DNA from: Zygnema cylindricum
Lineage: Eukaryota; Streptophyta; Zygnematophyceae; Zygnematales; Zygnemataceae
Length of the DNA stretch: 64,000 nucleotides
Assembly: GCA_037447655.1 (NCBI GenBank)
Contig: JBBHKE010002750.1
Coordinates: 1-64,000, forward strand
Direction: 5' to 3'
Shown here: piece after piece, positions 29,883 to 40,654 of the stretch
How the letters are laid out: the number at the start of each line of letters is the position of its first letter
How positions within the stretch are numbered: the stretch's first letter is position 1
Position numbers and translations under genes: made by a program
Notes under the pieces: model-generated
Databases searched by the model: none
The model's input: the letters and a program-made list of their open reading frames with translations, nothing else
What the model was told of the DNA's origin: nothing

Positions 29883-30520
29883 TCTAGAACCATATTAGTT
29901 TCAAACAAACAATCTTGGCAGCTTGGCAACCATGATTGTGATAACTTAGATTATAACCATTCCTCAAAAATAAGTGAAGTCGAATTTCGTGGACTAGGAA
30001 ACGTTGTGAAAATAGTAAATAAATTGTTGTTAAGGGTGCATCTTTGTATAGATGTGTCGCAAAGAAAGAACGGAATTTTGGCTCAAAATGCCATTTGATG
30101 CTAACTTTGAGAAGACTCCGGAAGAACTTGTGGATATAAAAAAGATCATCAAAACTTTATGGTATGAAGTACGGTTAAAGCTTTTCTGAAGCCGAACCAA
30201 CCAAACGTAACTAAAATACCAAAAAGGTCACCCCTTTTTTTGAAAGAAATTTTAACAGAGATTGGTAGTTCTAGAACATCAGCGTTTTTGGAAACGATGT
30301 AAGTTGGCAAAAACGAGCTAAAAGTATCCTTAAGAGGAACAGGAATAATTTGGAAATTATATCATTATTTTGCTATAAAATGCAATTTATGAAAAGCAGT
30401 CTGTTTTATAAACAAAGGAGGGTGAGAAGTTGCAAAAAAAGTAGAGAAATTACTTAGGAATTTTCAAAATCCGTATGAAAAGACTGTCCAAGTCCCAATG
30501 CGCCTTATGAAATGTACTTT
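29883..30520 (+). pseudogene. BTB-type protein, plus lineage copy 2 (3' half only)
   Basis: Begins at the MITE boundary and matches copy 1 from about 5541 to 6180 (TATTAGTTTCAAA, the VVKIVNKLLLR region, C-terminal helices). It has stops and frame breaks throughout. The 5' half is missing on the far side of the MITE pair, where only TTGATGTTTCTCTA (28436-28450) remains. 30480-31204 continues the homology with 6181-6936. Confidence 0.7.
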
Positions 30521-31204
30521 TATTTTTTCTTGATAAATGTCTTTATTGGAATTAGGTTTTTGACTTTGTCTCTGCGAACCTTTTTTAATGCTATTATAAT
30601 TTTTATTGTTTTTATTTCTTCGTGTTTTTCTTGCTTTCATTTTTCTTACTTTGTTTGTGGGCATGATCTGTATATTTGAAAGTGAGTCGGCTTTCTTAAA
30701 ACGAAAAAGCCAATTTATGGCAGATACTCCCAGAAAACAAACAATGAAGACATTGCAGCCCTTTTGACACTCAGATTACCAGCACTAAATGTCAAACTCA
30801 ATTCTCTCATCCTTTAAAAAAGGAAATGTGATGTCAAATTTGCATGAGTAAAAGAACATATTTTATTAAATTTACAGTCAAAATTCTTTCGTCCCCCATT
30901 TTTTTACCCATTTCCCTTCTCTCTTCCTGATCTCTCTTTTCCGAATATTGAATAGAGAGGCTGAAACTGTTTCCTGTTAACCAGTTTGCAGTTTACATTC
31001 TTGACACACCAGAAAAAAAAAGAACATATCCAAAAAAACCCTAACCACTTAAAAACAAAATCAAAATACACAAACTTTGCAAAAAATAGCAAACCCCATT
31101 TATTTATAACTCCTCTGTTTGTACAACCATAGGGGCTCTATTTACAAATATGCTATTTTACAGCAAACATCTATGTATTGTCCAAAATTAGATGGCTTCT
31201 CTTT

Positions 31205-32434
31205 TTATTTTTTCTCCATCGAGATTTTTCTGGATTTTTCGGCATGAATACTAAGGCGCTTTACTGCCTCAGGCAAACTGTTTACTTCAGGATAATTTTG
31301 GACTTCTGCAGTAACTTCCTCAAAAAATGGCAACAGATATTTAGAGTTTTTGTGTTCACCATTCATTTGGTTGCATAAAAAGTTGCAGCGTTCCTCAAAT
31401 GGTAAAGTTTTGATGATTTTTGTTATTTCTGTAATTTCTTCGGCAGTCCAAACATATGTACCATCGATGGGCATTTCCAACCAAAGCTCTAACCACTTCA
31501 TTCTTTGAGGCAAATCCAAAACAAGATGGCCCTTCGATAACAATTTGTTCACTATTCTCACAACGTCCTCTAGTTCAGCATTTGCACATGGCCGTTTTTT
31601 AAAATATGGCGAATATATGATGTTTTTCATTTGAGTTGAGCCGACATGACGTAGTTGAAGATTGTTTATTTGGAACGAAAAATGTTTCAGAGCAACATCG
31701 AGTATGTCAAAGACAATTTTAAGGCGTAGAATCGAAACTGAGTTTCTCAGTTGCGCCGAATCAATGACTTTATCTTCGACTTCCTGATTAAAAAATTTCA
31801 TCGCAAAACCGAGAATGCTACAAAAACCCGTTCTAATTGCGGTAAGAGACAAAGAAGGCAACAAATCTCTGTTTGCAACTTTCCTCAATTCGTCACCTGT
31901 CTGAACAAGTGCAGATCTTTCTTTGCACTTTAAATTGTTCAAAAGCTTCTCAAAAAGAAGACGATTCCAGGAGGACCCCAAAGGAATTATTCTTTTCACA
32001 ACAGGCCCTACCACTTCCTCGTCAACTTGTAGTTGTTGAATTACAGTTGTAATTTTAAGTGTTTCACATTCACTCCATGGAACGGACTCCAAATATTGCA
32101 ACGAAGCATTTACCCCTTTCTTGTACGAAAGTTGATCCGAAACAATCAAAACATCCAAAGCTGATTGGATGTCGCCTATTTTCTCCAAACTGGTAAATTC
32201 ATCACCGGCCATGATTTCCAAAACATTCTTGTAGGCTGCTGTTGAAGAAAGTAATGGATTTGTCTTTATTGCATACGTGCAAACACCATGATTGGCTTTC
32301 CAATAGCCCGAATATTTTCTTCCCAAAAATTCGCTTTCACATAGAGCCTCAAAAAAGAGAGTGGTTGTACAAATCTCTATCCCATTTTCTTCTGATACCA
32401 AAGTGATCGTGACAATCTTCTTAGCATTTTCCAT
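31205..32434 (-). CDS. BTB/POZ-type protein G3 (intact, 409 aa)
   Basis: ATG at 32432-32434 (MENAKKIVTITLVSEENG). The first 115 or so residues have the shape of a plant BTB/POZ domain: a beta-rich start, SLEALCESEFL-type helix (here FFEALCESEFLG), AAYKNVLEIMAGDEFTSLEKIGDIQSA and SYKKGVNASLQ. YLESVPWSE follows, a motif I associate with the At3g05675/At1g63850 group of BTB proteins. Plant BTB proteins often act as adaptors for Cullin-3 ubiquitin ligases, but these genes lack a recognisable Cullin-binding signature, so a role is not assigned. The C-terminal half has IGPVVKRIIPLGSSW-like sequence, LKIVFDILDVALKHFSF, QRMKWLELWLEM and ITKIIKTLPFEERCNFLCNQMNG. Single exon, no stops. TATA-like box about 320 nt upstream. 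Confidence 0.75.
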   Translation of the reverse strand: MENAKKIVTITLVSEENGIEICTTTLFFEALCESEFLGRKYSGYWKANHGVCTYAIKTNPLLSSTAAYKNVLEIMAGDEFTSLEKIGDIQSALDVLIVSDQLSYKKGVNASLQYLESVPWSECETLKITTVIQQLQVDEEVVGPVVKRIIPLGSSWNRLLFEKLLNNLKCKERSALVQTGDELRKVANRDLLPSLSLTAIRTGFCSILGFAMKFFNQEVEDKVIDSAQLRNSVSILRLKIVFDILDVALKHFSFQINNLQLRHVGSTQMKNIIYSPYFKKRPCANAELEDVVRIVNKLLSKGHLVLDLPQRMKWLELWLEMPIDGTYVWTAEEITEITKIIKTLPFEERCNFLCNQMNGEHKNSKYLLPFFEEVTAEVQNYPEVNSLPEAVKRLSIHAEKSRKISMEKK

Positions 32435-35064
32435 TCCACGAGAAAGGAAACGTTTGTAAAAAGCTGTTTCCTTTTGTTTTGCTTTGCTAAAATATGGTCT
32501 ACTGAAACTCCAAGTTGAGTCACGAATTCAAACTCTTTAAATTGTGGTCTTCTCCCTTTCGTTTCCAGGTGAAAATTTTCTTTTATTCTCCAGCTTTCTT
32601 CTTTTAGTGAAACGCGAGATTTAGTAAGCCTGACGATATAACATACTTTGGAAACTGAATATTCTAAAAAAGATACAACTAGTTACCGAAAAACTCGCAG
32701 AACGACTTTAGGTTTTGAAAACTCTCCTTACTGTTTTGGTGGATTACCTTTGATTTTTATAATACAACCTCGTTCTCAAATGTATTCAAAAGGTATTCAA
32801 AAGGAACAGAATGCATAGAAATTTTCGTTACTAATGGATAGGGTCGAGGACTCGAGGTAAAACGTTGTCACTATAAAAAGTGTTTCTTATAGGTTTTCCA
32901 CGTGGCAAGACCAAGGTTCTTCCCAGAAGATTTGTCATTGTAGCAACAACAGCGGATTGCAAAACATTTCAATCTCTTGACACGTGGCAGGAGAAAGGCT
33001 AATGCAAACACGAAGAAGCATATCACGTTGGCAACTGCGGTAGATTTTCCAAACAACTTGTCACGTCGCAAAGTCTAAATTGCAAATTAATCAAAATCTT
33101 AACGTTAAAAGATTAAAAAGCTTGCCATAAGGACAGCCTGAATGCAAGCAAAGCGCAATGGCGGGTAATTCAAAGCTTGCCACATTGTAGGCTAAGTCTC
33201 ATAGGACAGATTTAATTGCCACGTGGCAGCTTGCGTGCAAGTGATTTCAAACCTGCCACGAGGCAGGCGCATAGTTTTACGAGGATGATTCAAAGGTTCT
33301 CCAGTGTAGTGAAGACTATTGAAAGTGTCAATGGCGAACACAATCCAAATAATGCAAAGCCCATTTATTTATATAAGGGTTTAAGGCAAACAATCCATCC
33401 ACGTGGTAAGGGGAGCCAGAATGCAGACACTAAAAAAAGCTTAAAACGAGGTAGGGAAAAGCATAATGGAGAAACATTTAAAAATAAAAAATGTGCAAGG
33501 TTGAAATTTCAAAGGCAACCAGCGTACTTTTCTGTACCTTTCGTACCTTTGACAGCGAGCTTCCAACAGTTGTCAAAGTAGTGAGAAAGCTTTACCAGCA
33601 CCAGAGTACCAGAAGAGTGCCACATTCTGTCACACAGTCATGCAGTCTCGCAAATGGGGAACAAGTCAGAGAAAACGGTAGGAAATTCCGAATATTCGGA
33701 TGTGTCGAACGTGTTTTAAGTCGTCCAGGTTTTGTTCAGAATGCAGATCATTGCGCATTTTGAATTTTGTGTGACCTATGTTAAAAGTATAGTAACGTAC
33801 GAGTAATGTGTACTGTTTGAGGTCGTATCGACTGTTTCGGGACGTCCGCTTTTCAATACGAGTCGAAATGTTGTGAAAACAAATCAGAAGCCAGCTTTGC
33901 CCGTTGGTCTAGTTCAGTTCCTTGTCCGTATAATACGGCGGACGCTGATTGCTCACTCCAAATTTTGATGTAGTACAGGCAATTTATAATTTTCAGGAAG
34001 CAGGTTTAAATTAATAGGATAGTCTTTGAACCGTAGATCGAAGTGATCGACGGCATTCCTGCTAAGTATGAAAGTTTATCGAATCGCCTTGTAAAAACAC
34101 TTCTTCGGGAAAAATGTGTCCACCGCGATTGATGCCACATCTTGCGACAATCTTTAACATGACTTCGCACGAAAAGTGCATCGTACTGTATTTTTTTCGA
34201 GGTAAACAATCTCTCAAACGGAAACTTGTGTCTACCATCGCATTTTTCATCATAGTGTGACAGGCGACATCATGTTCCATGCTTCATGCGTCGTTTGTAG
34301 GGCGTTTGGGCGTGCCGAAACTTCTTTAGAAATTAGAATTGACACGTGCCAACATTTCGCACGCCTGACTTCAGTTCATGCCGTACAGGAGTTATGGATA
34401 AATAGAAAGACATTTGTTCACTTTTGCCATTTCTGCTCTACAACATGCCCAGACCAGAGACCAGAAGAACCCCATTGCTGTCTCCGTACATTCCTTCGAT
34501 CAAATGAAAATGCAGATTTGCTGACGACTGACGTCACGTTTCCTCTGGCCTTGATATTGCAGAACGGCAGTATACGTGTCCAAACCCGCTTGATGGCCAC
34601 GTGGCGTCAACTTACACCTTCGACGGGAAAATACATGTGCAGCTGGATCCAATAGTTTAACTGTTTTGCACTTGAAACCTATTTTTTATGAACCAAAATT
34701 CTAATGCGATTTCATAAAGTGAAACTTCCGTAGTCCTAAAACTATACAGAAACGGGGAGCCTTTTGCGTCCTAGCGAATAACAAGATTCTATTGGTCGAG
34801 TTTTTCGTTTGGGCTGAGAAGTGCTCGCCGGTCCTTAACCTTTTTGCGAAAGCTAAGAGCTCTCCTTTACAAAATTTTCAATGGAGTTTTGCCCTAATTT
34901 CTCGTGTGCGCCAATCATATTTCTTAACACAAGAATTTCCTCAATGTGGTGACAAGACAATGGGGAATAATTTGTTGATCATGTAGGGAAAATGAAAAAC
35001 AAACGGTAATAAAAAAAGACTTATTAAATTACCGGTATTGAAAGTTTCAAATGAGGCAGAAAAA
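32435..35064. other. G3 upstream region
   Basis: No gene is seen. CACGTGGC-type motifs occur at about 32898, 32981, 33218 and 33399. Blocks shared with the other units follow: 33520-33780, then 33880-34300 (TAGTCTTTGAACCGTAGATCGA, GTGTCCACCGCGATTGAT), 34380-34520 (CATGCCCAGACCAGAGACCA) and 34600-34990 (ATTCTATTGGTCGAGTTT). The last block precedes plus-lineage copies in other units. Here the plus copy is gone: at about 35060 the sequence passes straight to the 3' intergenic type (AATCAACTGATGAAGCAACTGAA). Confidence 0.5.
32752..32763 (-). promoter_or_regulatory. TATA-like box of G3
   Basis: The minus-strand reading ATTATAAAAATC lies about 320 nt before the ATG. It aligns with the boxes of G2 and G6 within otherwise homologous leaders. 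Confidence 0.45.
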
Positions 35065-35664
35065 TCAACTGATGAAGCAACTGAAACAGAAAACTGTTAA
35101 AAAAAATAAAAAAATCTTAAGATGAAAAAGGCAATTAATTACGAGATACCCCGAGAAAATCCCGAGAAAACAGACAAAAGAGGCACATGGAGGCACATTT
35201 GTCAACTGTTATTTATTTAAATGTCAAATGTCAAACTCAATACTCTCATATCTCGTAAAAACTGAATTACAACATCAAATCTGCGAATCTGCAAAGGTGA
35301 AAGTACAAATTTTATCAAATTTAGAGTCTGTTCTTTTTCTCCACTCGTCCTGTCATCTGTGTTTCCCTTGTCTCCCTTTCTGATCTCTCTTTTATCAATC
35401 TTGAGACGAGGCTCAAACTGTTTCCTTGTTTGCAGTTAACATTCCTAACACACCCTAAAAAAGAAAAAAAAACATATCCAAAACTCCTAACCTAAAACCC
35501 TCGCCACTTCAAACAAAATCAAAATTTCAGAACGCGTACATCAACTTCGGAAAAGCTAGCAAAAACCCCTTTTTTGCAACAACAACTCTATTTGTAAACC
35601 ATAAAGGCAGTATTGACAAATTTGCTTTTATACAAAAAAACGTTACTGCCTTGTCCAAACTTAG

Positions 35665-35905
35665 ATTTTCCTCTTTTTTCATTTCTGGATTTTTCCGACA
35701 ATAAAAGTGCTATATGCCTAGGACAAATCTCCCTGATGAATTTTGAATTTCTGTTTTTTTTTTCTTTCTTTTTTTTTTTTGAATTTTTTAACTTCTTCAA
35801 AAGGTGACAACTGTCTTCTAGAATTTTTGCAGTCCCCGTTCAGTTGGTTGCATAAAAATTTGCAGCGTTCCTCTTATGGTAAAGTTTTGATGATTTTTGT
35901 TAATT
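35665..35905 (-). pseudogene. C-terminal fragment of a BTB-type gene
   Basis: Matches the last approximately 75 codons of the minus lineage, including the GTTGCATAAAAATTTGCAGCG region (NFLCNQLNG equivalent) and AAAGTTTTGATGATTTTTGT (ITKIIKTL equivalent). An inserted run of T/C (35750-35785) breaks it. It sits 0.5 kb before the 3' end of G4, like the fragments at 23925-24203 and 48840-49125. Confidence 0.65.
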
Positions 35906-36367
35906 CTCAAATGCCAAAAGCCAAACTCAATACTCTCATCTCTTGAAAACTGAAATATAACATCAAATTTGCAGAGGTAAAAGTACAAATTTTATCAAAT
36001 TTACAATATACGTTCTTTCTTCACCCTTTCGTGTACCCGTTTCTCTCGTCTCCCTTTCTGATTTCTCGCTTCCTAATCTTGAAAAGAGGATCAAACTGTT
36101 TCCTATTAACTTTTTTGCAGTTAACATTCAACACTCACCAGAAATATTGTATGTCTTTTATTATACTTATATTTACACACATGAAAAACCGACCAACCAA
36201 AAACCCTCAGCACCTCCTAAAATCCTCAGCACTTAGAGACAATCAAAATTGCGAAACTCGTACACAAACTTTGCAAAACTTGCAAACCTGTTTTCTTGCA
36301 ACAACTTCTCTATACGTACAACCATAGGGCCACTAATTACAAATTTTGCAAAATTTACAACAAACCT

Positions 36368-37636
36368 CTATGTCTTTTTCATAGTTGGTTGTTTCCTCTT
36401 TTTATCTTTTCCTCCTTCGAGATTTTCCCGCATTTTTCCGGCATGAGTACCAAGGTGCTTTACTGCCTCGGATAAATCCTTTACTTTGGGAGAATTTTGG
36501 ATTTCTGCGGTAACTTCCTTAAAAAATGACAACAGAAGTTCAGAATTTTGTTGCTTCCCATTCAGTCGGTCCCATAAAAAGTTTGAGCGATCCTCATATG
36601 GTAGAGTTTTGATGATTTTTGTTATATCTGTAATTTCCTCGGGAGTACGAATTCGTGTACCACCAATGGGCATTTCCAGCCAAAGTTGTAACCACTCCAT
36701 CCTTTGGCGCAAACTCAAAACAAGATGGCCCTTCAATAACAATTTGTTCACCATTTTCACAACGTCCTCTAGTTCAGCATTTGGAGGCTCATATACAAAA
36801 TTTCTGTAGTTCTTCAATTGGAATGAGCCAATATGACGGAGTTGAAGATTGTTCACTTGAAACGAAAAATGTTCCAGAGCAACATCGAGTGCGCCAAAGA
36901 CAATTTTAAGGCGTAAAATCGATAATGAATTTTTCACTAGTCGCAAATCAACGACCTTATTCTCGACTTCTCGATTAAAAGTATTCAACGCAAAATCGAG
37001 GATGCTACAAAACCCCGTTCTAATTTCGGTAAGAGACAAAAAAGGGAACAGATCTCTTTTTGCAACTTTCAACAATAAGGCACCTGCATGAACAAGAGCA
37101 AATTCTTCTTTGCCTTTTAAATTGTCCAAAAGTTCCTCAAAATAAAGAGGGATCCAAGATGAACCCACAGGAGTTATTCTCTTTACAACAGGTCCTATCA
37201 CTCCCTCGTCAATTTTCACTTGTTGAATTACACTTGCAATTTCAAGTGTTTCACTTTCGCTCCACGGAACGGATTCCAAATATTGCACCGAAGCAATTAC
37301 CCCTTTCTTGTATGAGAGCTGATGTGAAACAATCAAAACATTCAAAGCTGATTGGATGTCGACTATTTTCTCCAAATAGGTATGTTCACCACCTGCCATA
37401 ATTTCTAAAACATTTTCGTACGCTGCTGTCGAAGAAACTAAAGGTTCTGTCTTTATTGTGAACTGGCAAACAAAACTGTTGAAAGATGGGTCCTTCCTCT
37501 CCCAGCTGCGCAGAAAATTTTCTGCCAAAAATCGGCTTTCATATAGATCCTCAAGAGAGAGAGTGGCCGTACAAATCTCTTTCCCATTTTCTTCTGACAC
37601 CAAAGTGACCGTGACAATCTCCTCACGATTTTCCAT
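36368..37636 (-). CDS. BTB/POZ-type protein G4 (intact, 422 aa)
   Basis: ATG at 37634-37636 (MENREEIVTVTLVSEENG), with an in-frame GTG two codons earlier. BTB-like domain about residues 5-115: SLEDLYESRFLAENF, AAYENVLEIMAGGEHTYLEKIVDIQSA, LSYKKGVIASVQ. YLESVPWSESE follows (about 119-129), then VIGPVVKRITPVGSSW, LRLKIVFGALDVALEHFSF, ELEDVVKMVNKLLLKGHL, QRMEWLQLWLEMP, ITKIIKTLPYEDRSNF and a tail rich in Lys/Arg (KDKKRKQPTMKK) that could be a nuclear localisation signal. No stops or frame breaks. The TATA word conserved in G2, G3 and G6 is changed here (GATTTTCAAAACC at about 38160), so expression may be weak or lost. Confidence 0.75.
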   Translation of the reverse strand: MENREEIVTVTLVSEENGKEICTATLSLEDLYESRFLAENFLRSWERKDPSFNSFVCQFTIKTEPLVSSTAAYENVLEIMAGGEHTYLEKIVDIQSALNVLIVSHQLSYKKGVIASVQYLESVPWSESETLEIASVIQQVKIDEGVIGPVVKRITPVGSSWIPLYFEELLDNLKGKEEFALVHAGALLLKVAKRDLFPFLSLTEIRTGFCSILDFALNTFNREVENKVVDLRLVKNSLSILRLKIVFGALDVALEHFSFQVNNLQLRHIGSFQLKNYRNFVYEPPNAELEDVVKMVNKLLLKGHLVLSLRQRMEWLQLWLEMPIGGTRIRTPEEITDITKIIKTLPYEDRSNFLWDRLNGKQQNSELLLSFFKEVTAEIQNSPKVKDLSEAVKHLGTHAGKMRENLEGGKDKKRKQPTMKKT

Positions 37637-37812
37637 TTCCACAGAAAAGGAAGCGTTTGAAAAAAGCTGATTCTTTTTGTCTTACTTTGTTCCAATGTAG
37701 GCGACTGAAACCTAAATTCGAACTGTTAAAATTGTGGTCACCAAAAAATCTAATGTCTGTTGAAAATGTTTCGTCCTCCTCTCTTCCTTTTCCAGGTGAC
37801 AGTTTTCTTATA

Positions 37813-38002
37813 ATTTCTCGCTCTCTTCTTTGATTCTCCTCTTTTTTAAAATTTCTCGCTCTCTTCTTTGATTCTCCTCTTTTTTAAAATTTCTCGCTCT
37901 CTTCTTTGATTCTCCTCTTTTTTTAAATTTCTCGCTCTCTTCTTTGATTCTCCTCTTTTTTAAAATTTCTCGCTCTCTTCTTTGATTCTCCTCTCTTTTT
38001 TT
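37813..38002. repeat. Five tandem 38-bp units in the G4 leader region
   Basis: Copies of ATTTCTCGCTCTCTTCTTTG plus a TC/T-rich remainder start at 37813, 37851, 37889, 37927 and 37965. The paralogs have a single equivalent unit. It lies 180-370 bases upstream of the G4 ATG, between the ATG and the lost TATA word. The antisense reading (RRIKEESEKFKKRGESK-like) is an artefact of the repeat. Confidence 0.85.
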
Positions 38003-40654
38003 CTGGTGAAGCTTTCTTACTAAGAATCGTAGTGAGCCTAACGATTTCACATACTTTGAAAACTGAACATCTTTCTAAAAAAAAAAAAAAGGTACCAAAA
38101 AACTCACACAACGACTTTTGGTTTCGAAGCTCTCCTCATTATTTTAATCGATTGCCTTTGATTTTCAAAACCAACCTTTGTTCTCAAAAGGTACGAAAAA
38201 CGTACAGAATGCACAGAAATTCTAGCCTCGAATGGATAGGATCGAGAGCTCGAGGCAAAGCGTTCTCACTATAAGTTTCCCAAAAGTTTCCTCACTTTGC
38301 GACAAAAATGATTTGTCATTGTAGCAAGAACCGGCTGATTGGAAAACATTGAAATCTAGACTTGTAGAAGGGAGAAAAGCTAATGCAGAAAACATAGAAG
38401 CACATGACCTCGGCAATTGTAATAGATAGTCAAATAGCTTGCCACGTGGCAGACGCTGAAATGCAAAATAATAGAATGATTAAATTTGCAGGTCATTAAA
38501 AACCTCGCTGTAAAGGACAGCCTTAATGGCTTAATGCAAGCAAAGCGCAATGCGGGTAATTCAAAATCTTGCCACATTGTAGGCCAAGCCTAATACGACA
38601 GATTTAAAGCTTGCCGCCTTGTAATCTGCATAAAGGTAATTGTTATCTTGCCATGTGGCAGGCCCATAATGTCAGTTTAGTGAAGGCAATTCAAAGCCTG
38701 TCAATGGCGAATGCGATCCCAATCCAAATATTGCACAATAATGTTTATTATAAGACAGGGCCCTAGGCAAACAATCCAGAAATAAGCCACGTGGCAAGGG
38801 AAGCCAGAATGCAGACACTCCAAAAGCTTAAAATAAGGTAGGGAACAGCATAACGGAGGGAACATTCAACATTGTCCAAAGTTGAAACTTGAAAGGCAAC
38901 CAGCGTACTTTTCTGTACCTTTCGTACTTTTGACAGCGAGCTTCCAGCAGTCGTCGAGGTACTTTAGTGTAGGAGCTTCACCAGCACCAGAACACACCAG
39001 AACAGTGTCACATTCCAATCATCAGTCATGCAGTCGCGCTAATCAGCTAATGAGAAAGAAGACATAGATTTGGTACTAAAGAGTAAAAACAATAGAAAAT
39101 TCGAAGATTCGAATGTGTCGGACGTGTTTTAGTCGTTCGGTTTTTAGGGTTAAGAATGCACAGGTCAATCATGGGGATTTTGAATAATTTAATAGAGGTA
39201 AAGTACGAGTGGCGTATACACTTCGTATCGTATTGAATACGTTCTTGTTTCAACACTATTTGAGGTCGTATTGACAGTTTCGGGACGTCCTCTTTTCAAT
39301 ACGAGTCGAAATCAATCTTGTGAAAAAATCAGAAGCCAACTTTGTCCGTTGGTCTAGTTCAGTTCCTTGTCCGATAGACGCTGATTGCTCACTCCATATT
39401 TTGCTGTGGTCCAGTCAATTTACAATTTTCACAAAGCAGATTTAAATTAATAGGATAGTCTTTGAACCGTAGATCGACGTGATCGACGGCATTCCTGCTA
39501 AGTACGAAAGTTTATCGTATTGCCTTGTAAAAACGCTTCTCGGGAAAAATGTGTCCACCGCGATTGATACCACATCTTGCGACAAATCTTTAACATGACT
39601 TCGCACGAAAAGTGTATCGTACTGTATGTTGTGCGATGTAAACAATCTCTCAAACGTAAACTCGTACCTACCATCGCATTTTCTATCATAGTTTCATAGT
39701 GTGACAGGCGACATCATGTTCCATGAGAGCGATTGGGCGTGCCGAAACTTCTTAAAAATTAGAATTGACACGTGCCAACATTTCGCACGCCTGAATTCAG
39801 CTCATACCGTACAGGAGTTGTGGATGAATGGAAAGTTCGTTCTCTTCCTTTTGCCATTTCTGCCCTAAAACATGCCCAGACCAGAGACCAGAAACCCCCA
39901 TTACTGTTTCCGTACATTATTTTAACCAACTGAAAATACAGTTTTTTTGACTTCTCCGATAAATTTGGAGCTGACGACTGATGTCACGTTTCCTCCGGCC
40001 TTGATACTGCAGAACTGCAGTACACCTGTCCAAACCCGTTTGATGTCCACGTGGCGTCAACTTATACCTTGACGGGAAAAATACATGTGCAGTTGGGTCC
40101 AATAGTTAAACTGTTTTGCACGTGTATGGAGATTCAAAATTCTAATGCGATTTCATAAAGTGAACCTCCCTCTAGTCCTAAAACTTCTATAGATATTGTG
40201 AGCTTTTTGCGTCCTAACGAATAACAAGATTCTATTGGTCGAGTTTATTGTCTCTAAAATCCGCGCGCGGGTCCATAACCTTTTTGCGAAAGCTAAGGGC
40301 TCTCCTCTACAAATTTTCAATGGAGTTTTGCCCTGATTTCTCGTGTGCGCCAATCATATTTCTTACCACAAGAAGATCCTCAATCTGGACCATGGCAAGG
40401 AAATGAAGAATAAATTGTTAATAATGTAGGAAAAATGGGAAACAAATGGTATAAAGGAAACTTATTAGATCATTGGTAACGAAAGTTCAAGTTGTTTTCT
40501 TAGCTCCCAAGGATTAAGAAAAGGGAGATTTTGTAATAGTTTGGACTAGTGATTGTAACATACTATTTGTTTTCAGTTTGAAATTCCTCCACACGAAATT
40601 GTGACAAAAGAAAGAAAGAAATCGGTGTTGTAGAAATAGTTCCTTTTTCAAGAA
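38003..40654. other. G4 upstream region
   Basis: No gene is seen. GCCACGTGGC occurs at about 38441 and 38786, and GCCATGTGGC near 38650. The shared blocks recur in the same order as upstream of G3: GCGTACTTTTCTGTACC (38905), the ATTCGAATGTGTC block (39105), TAGTCTTTGAACCGTAGATCGA (39457), CATGCCCAGACCAGAGACCAG (39870), and ATTCTATTGGTCGAGTTT (40230) some 425 bases before a plus-lineage ATG. Confidence 0.5.

Noticed and set aside
37808-38111. Lys/Glu-rich coiled-coil-like minus-strand frame
   Set aside because: This is a translation of the 38-bp tandem repeat in the G4 leader, absent from paralogs.
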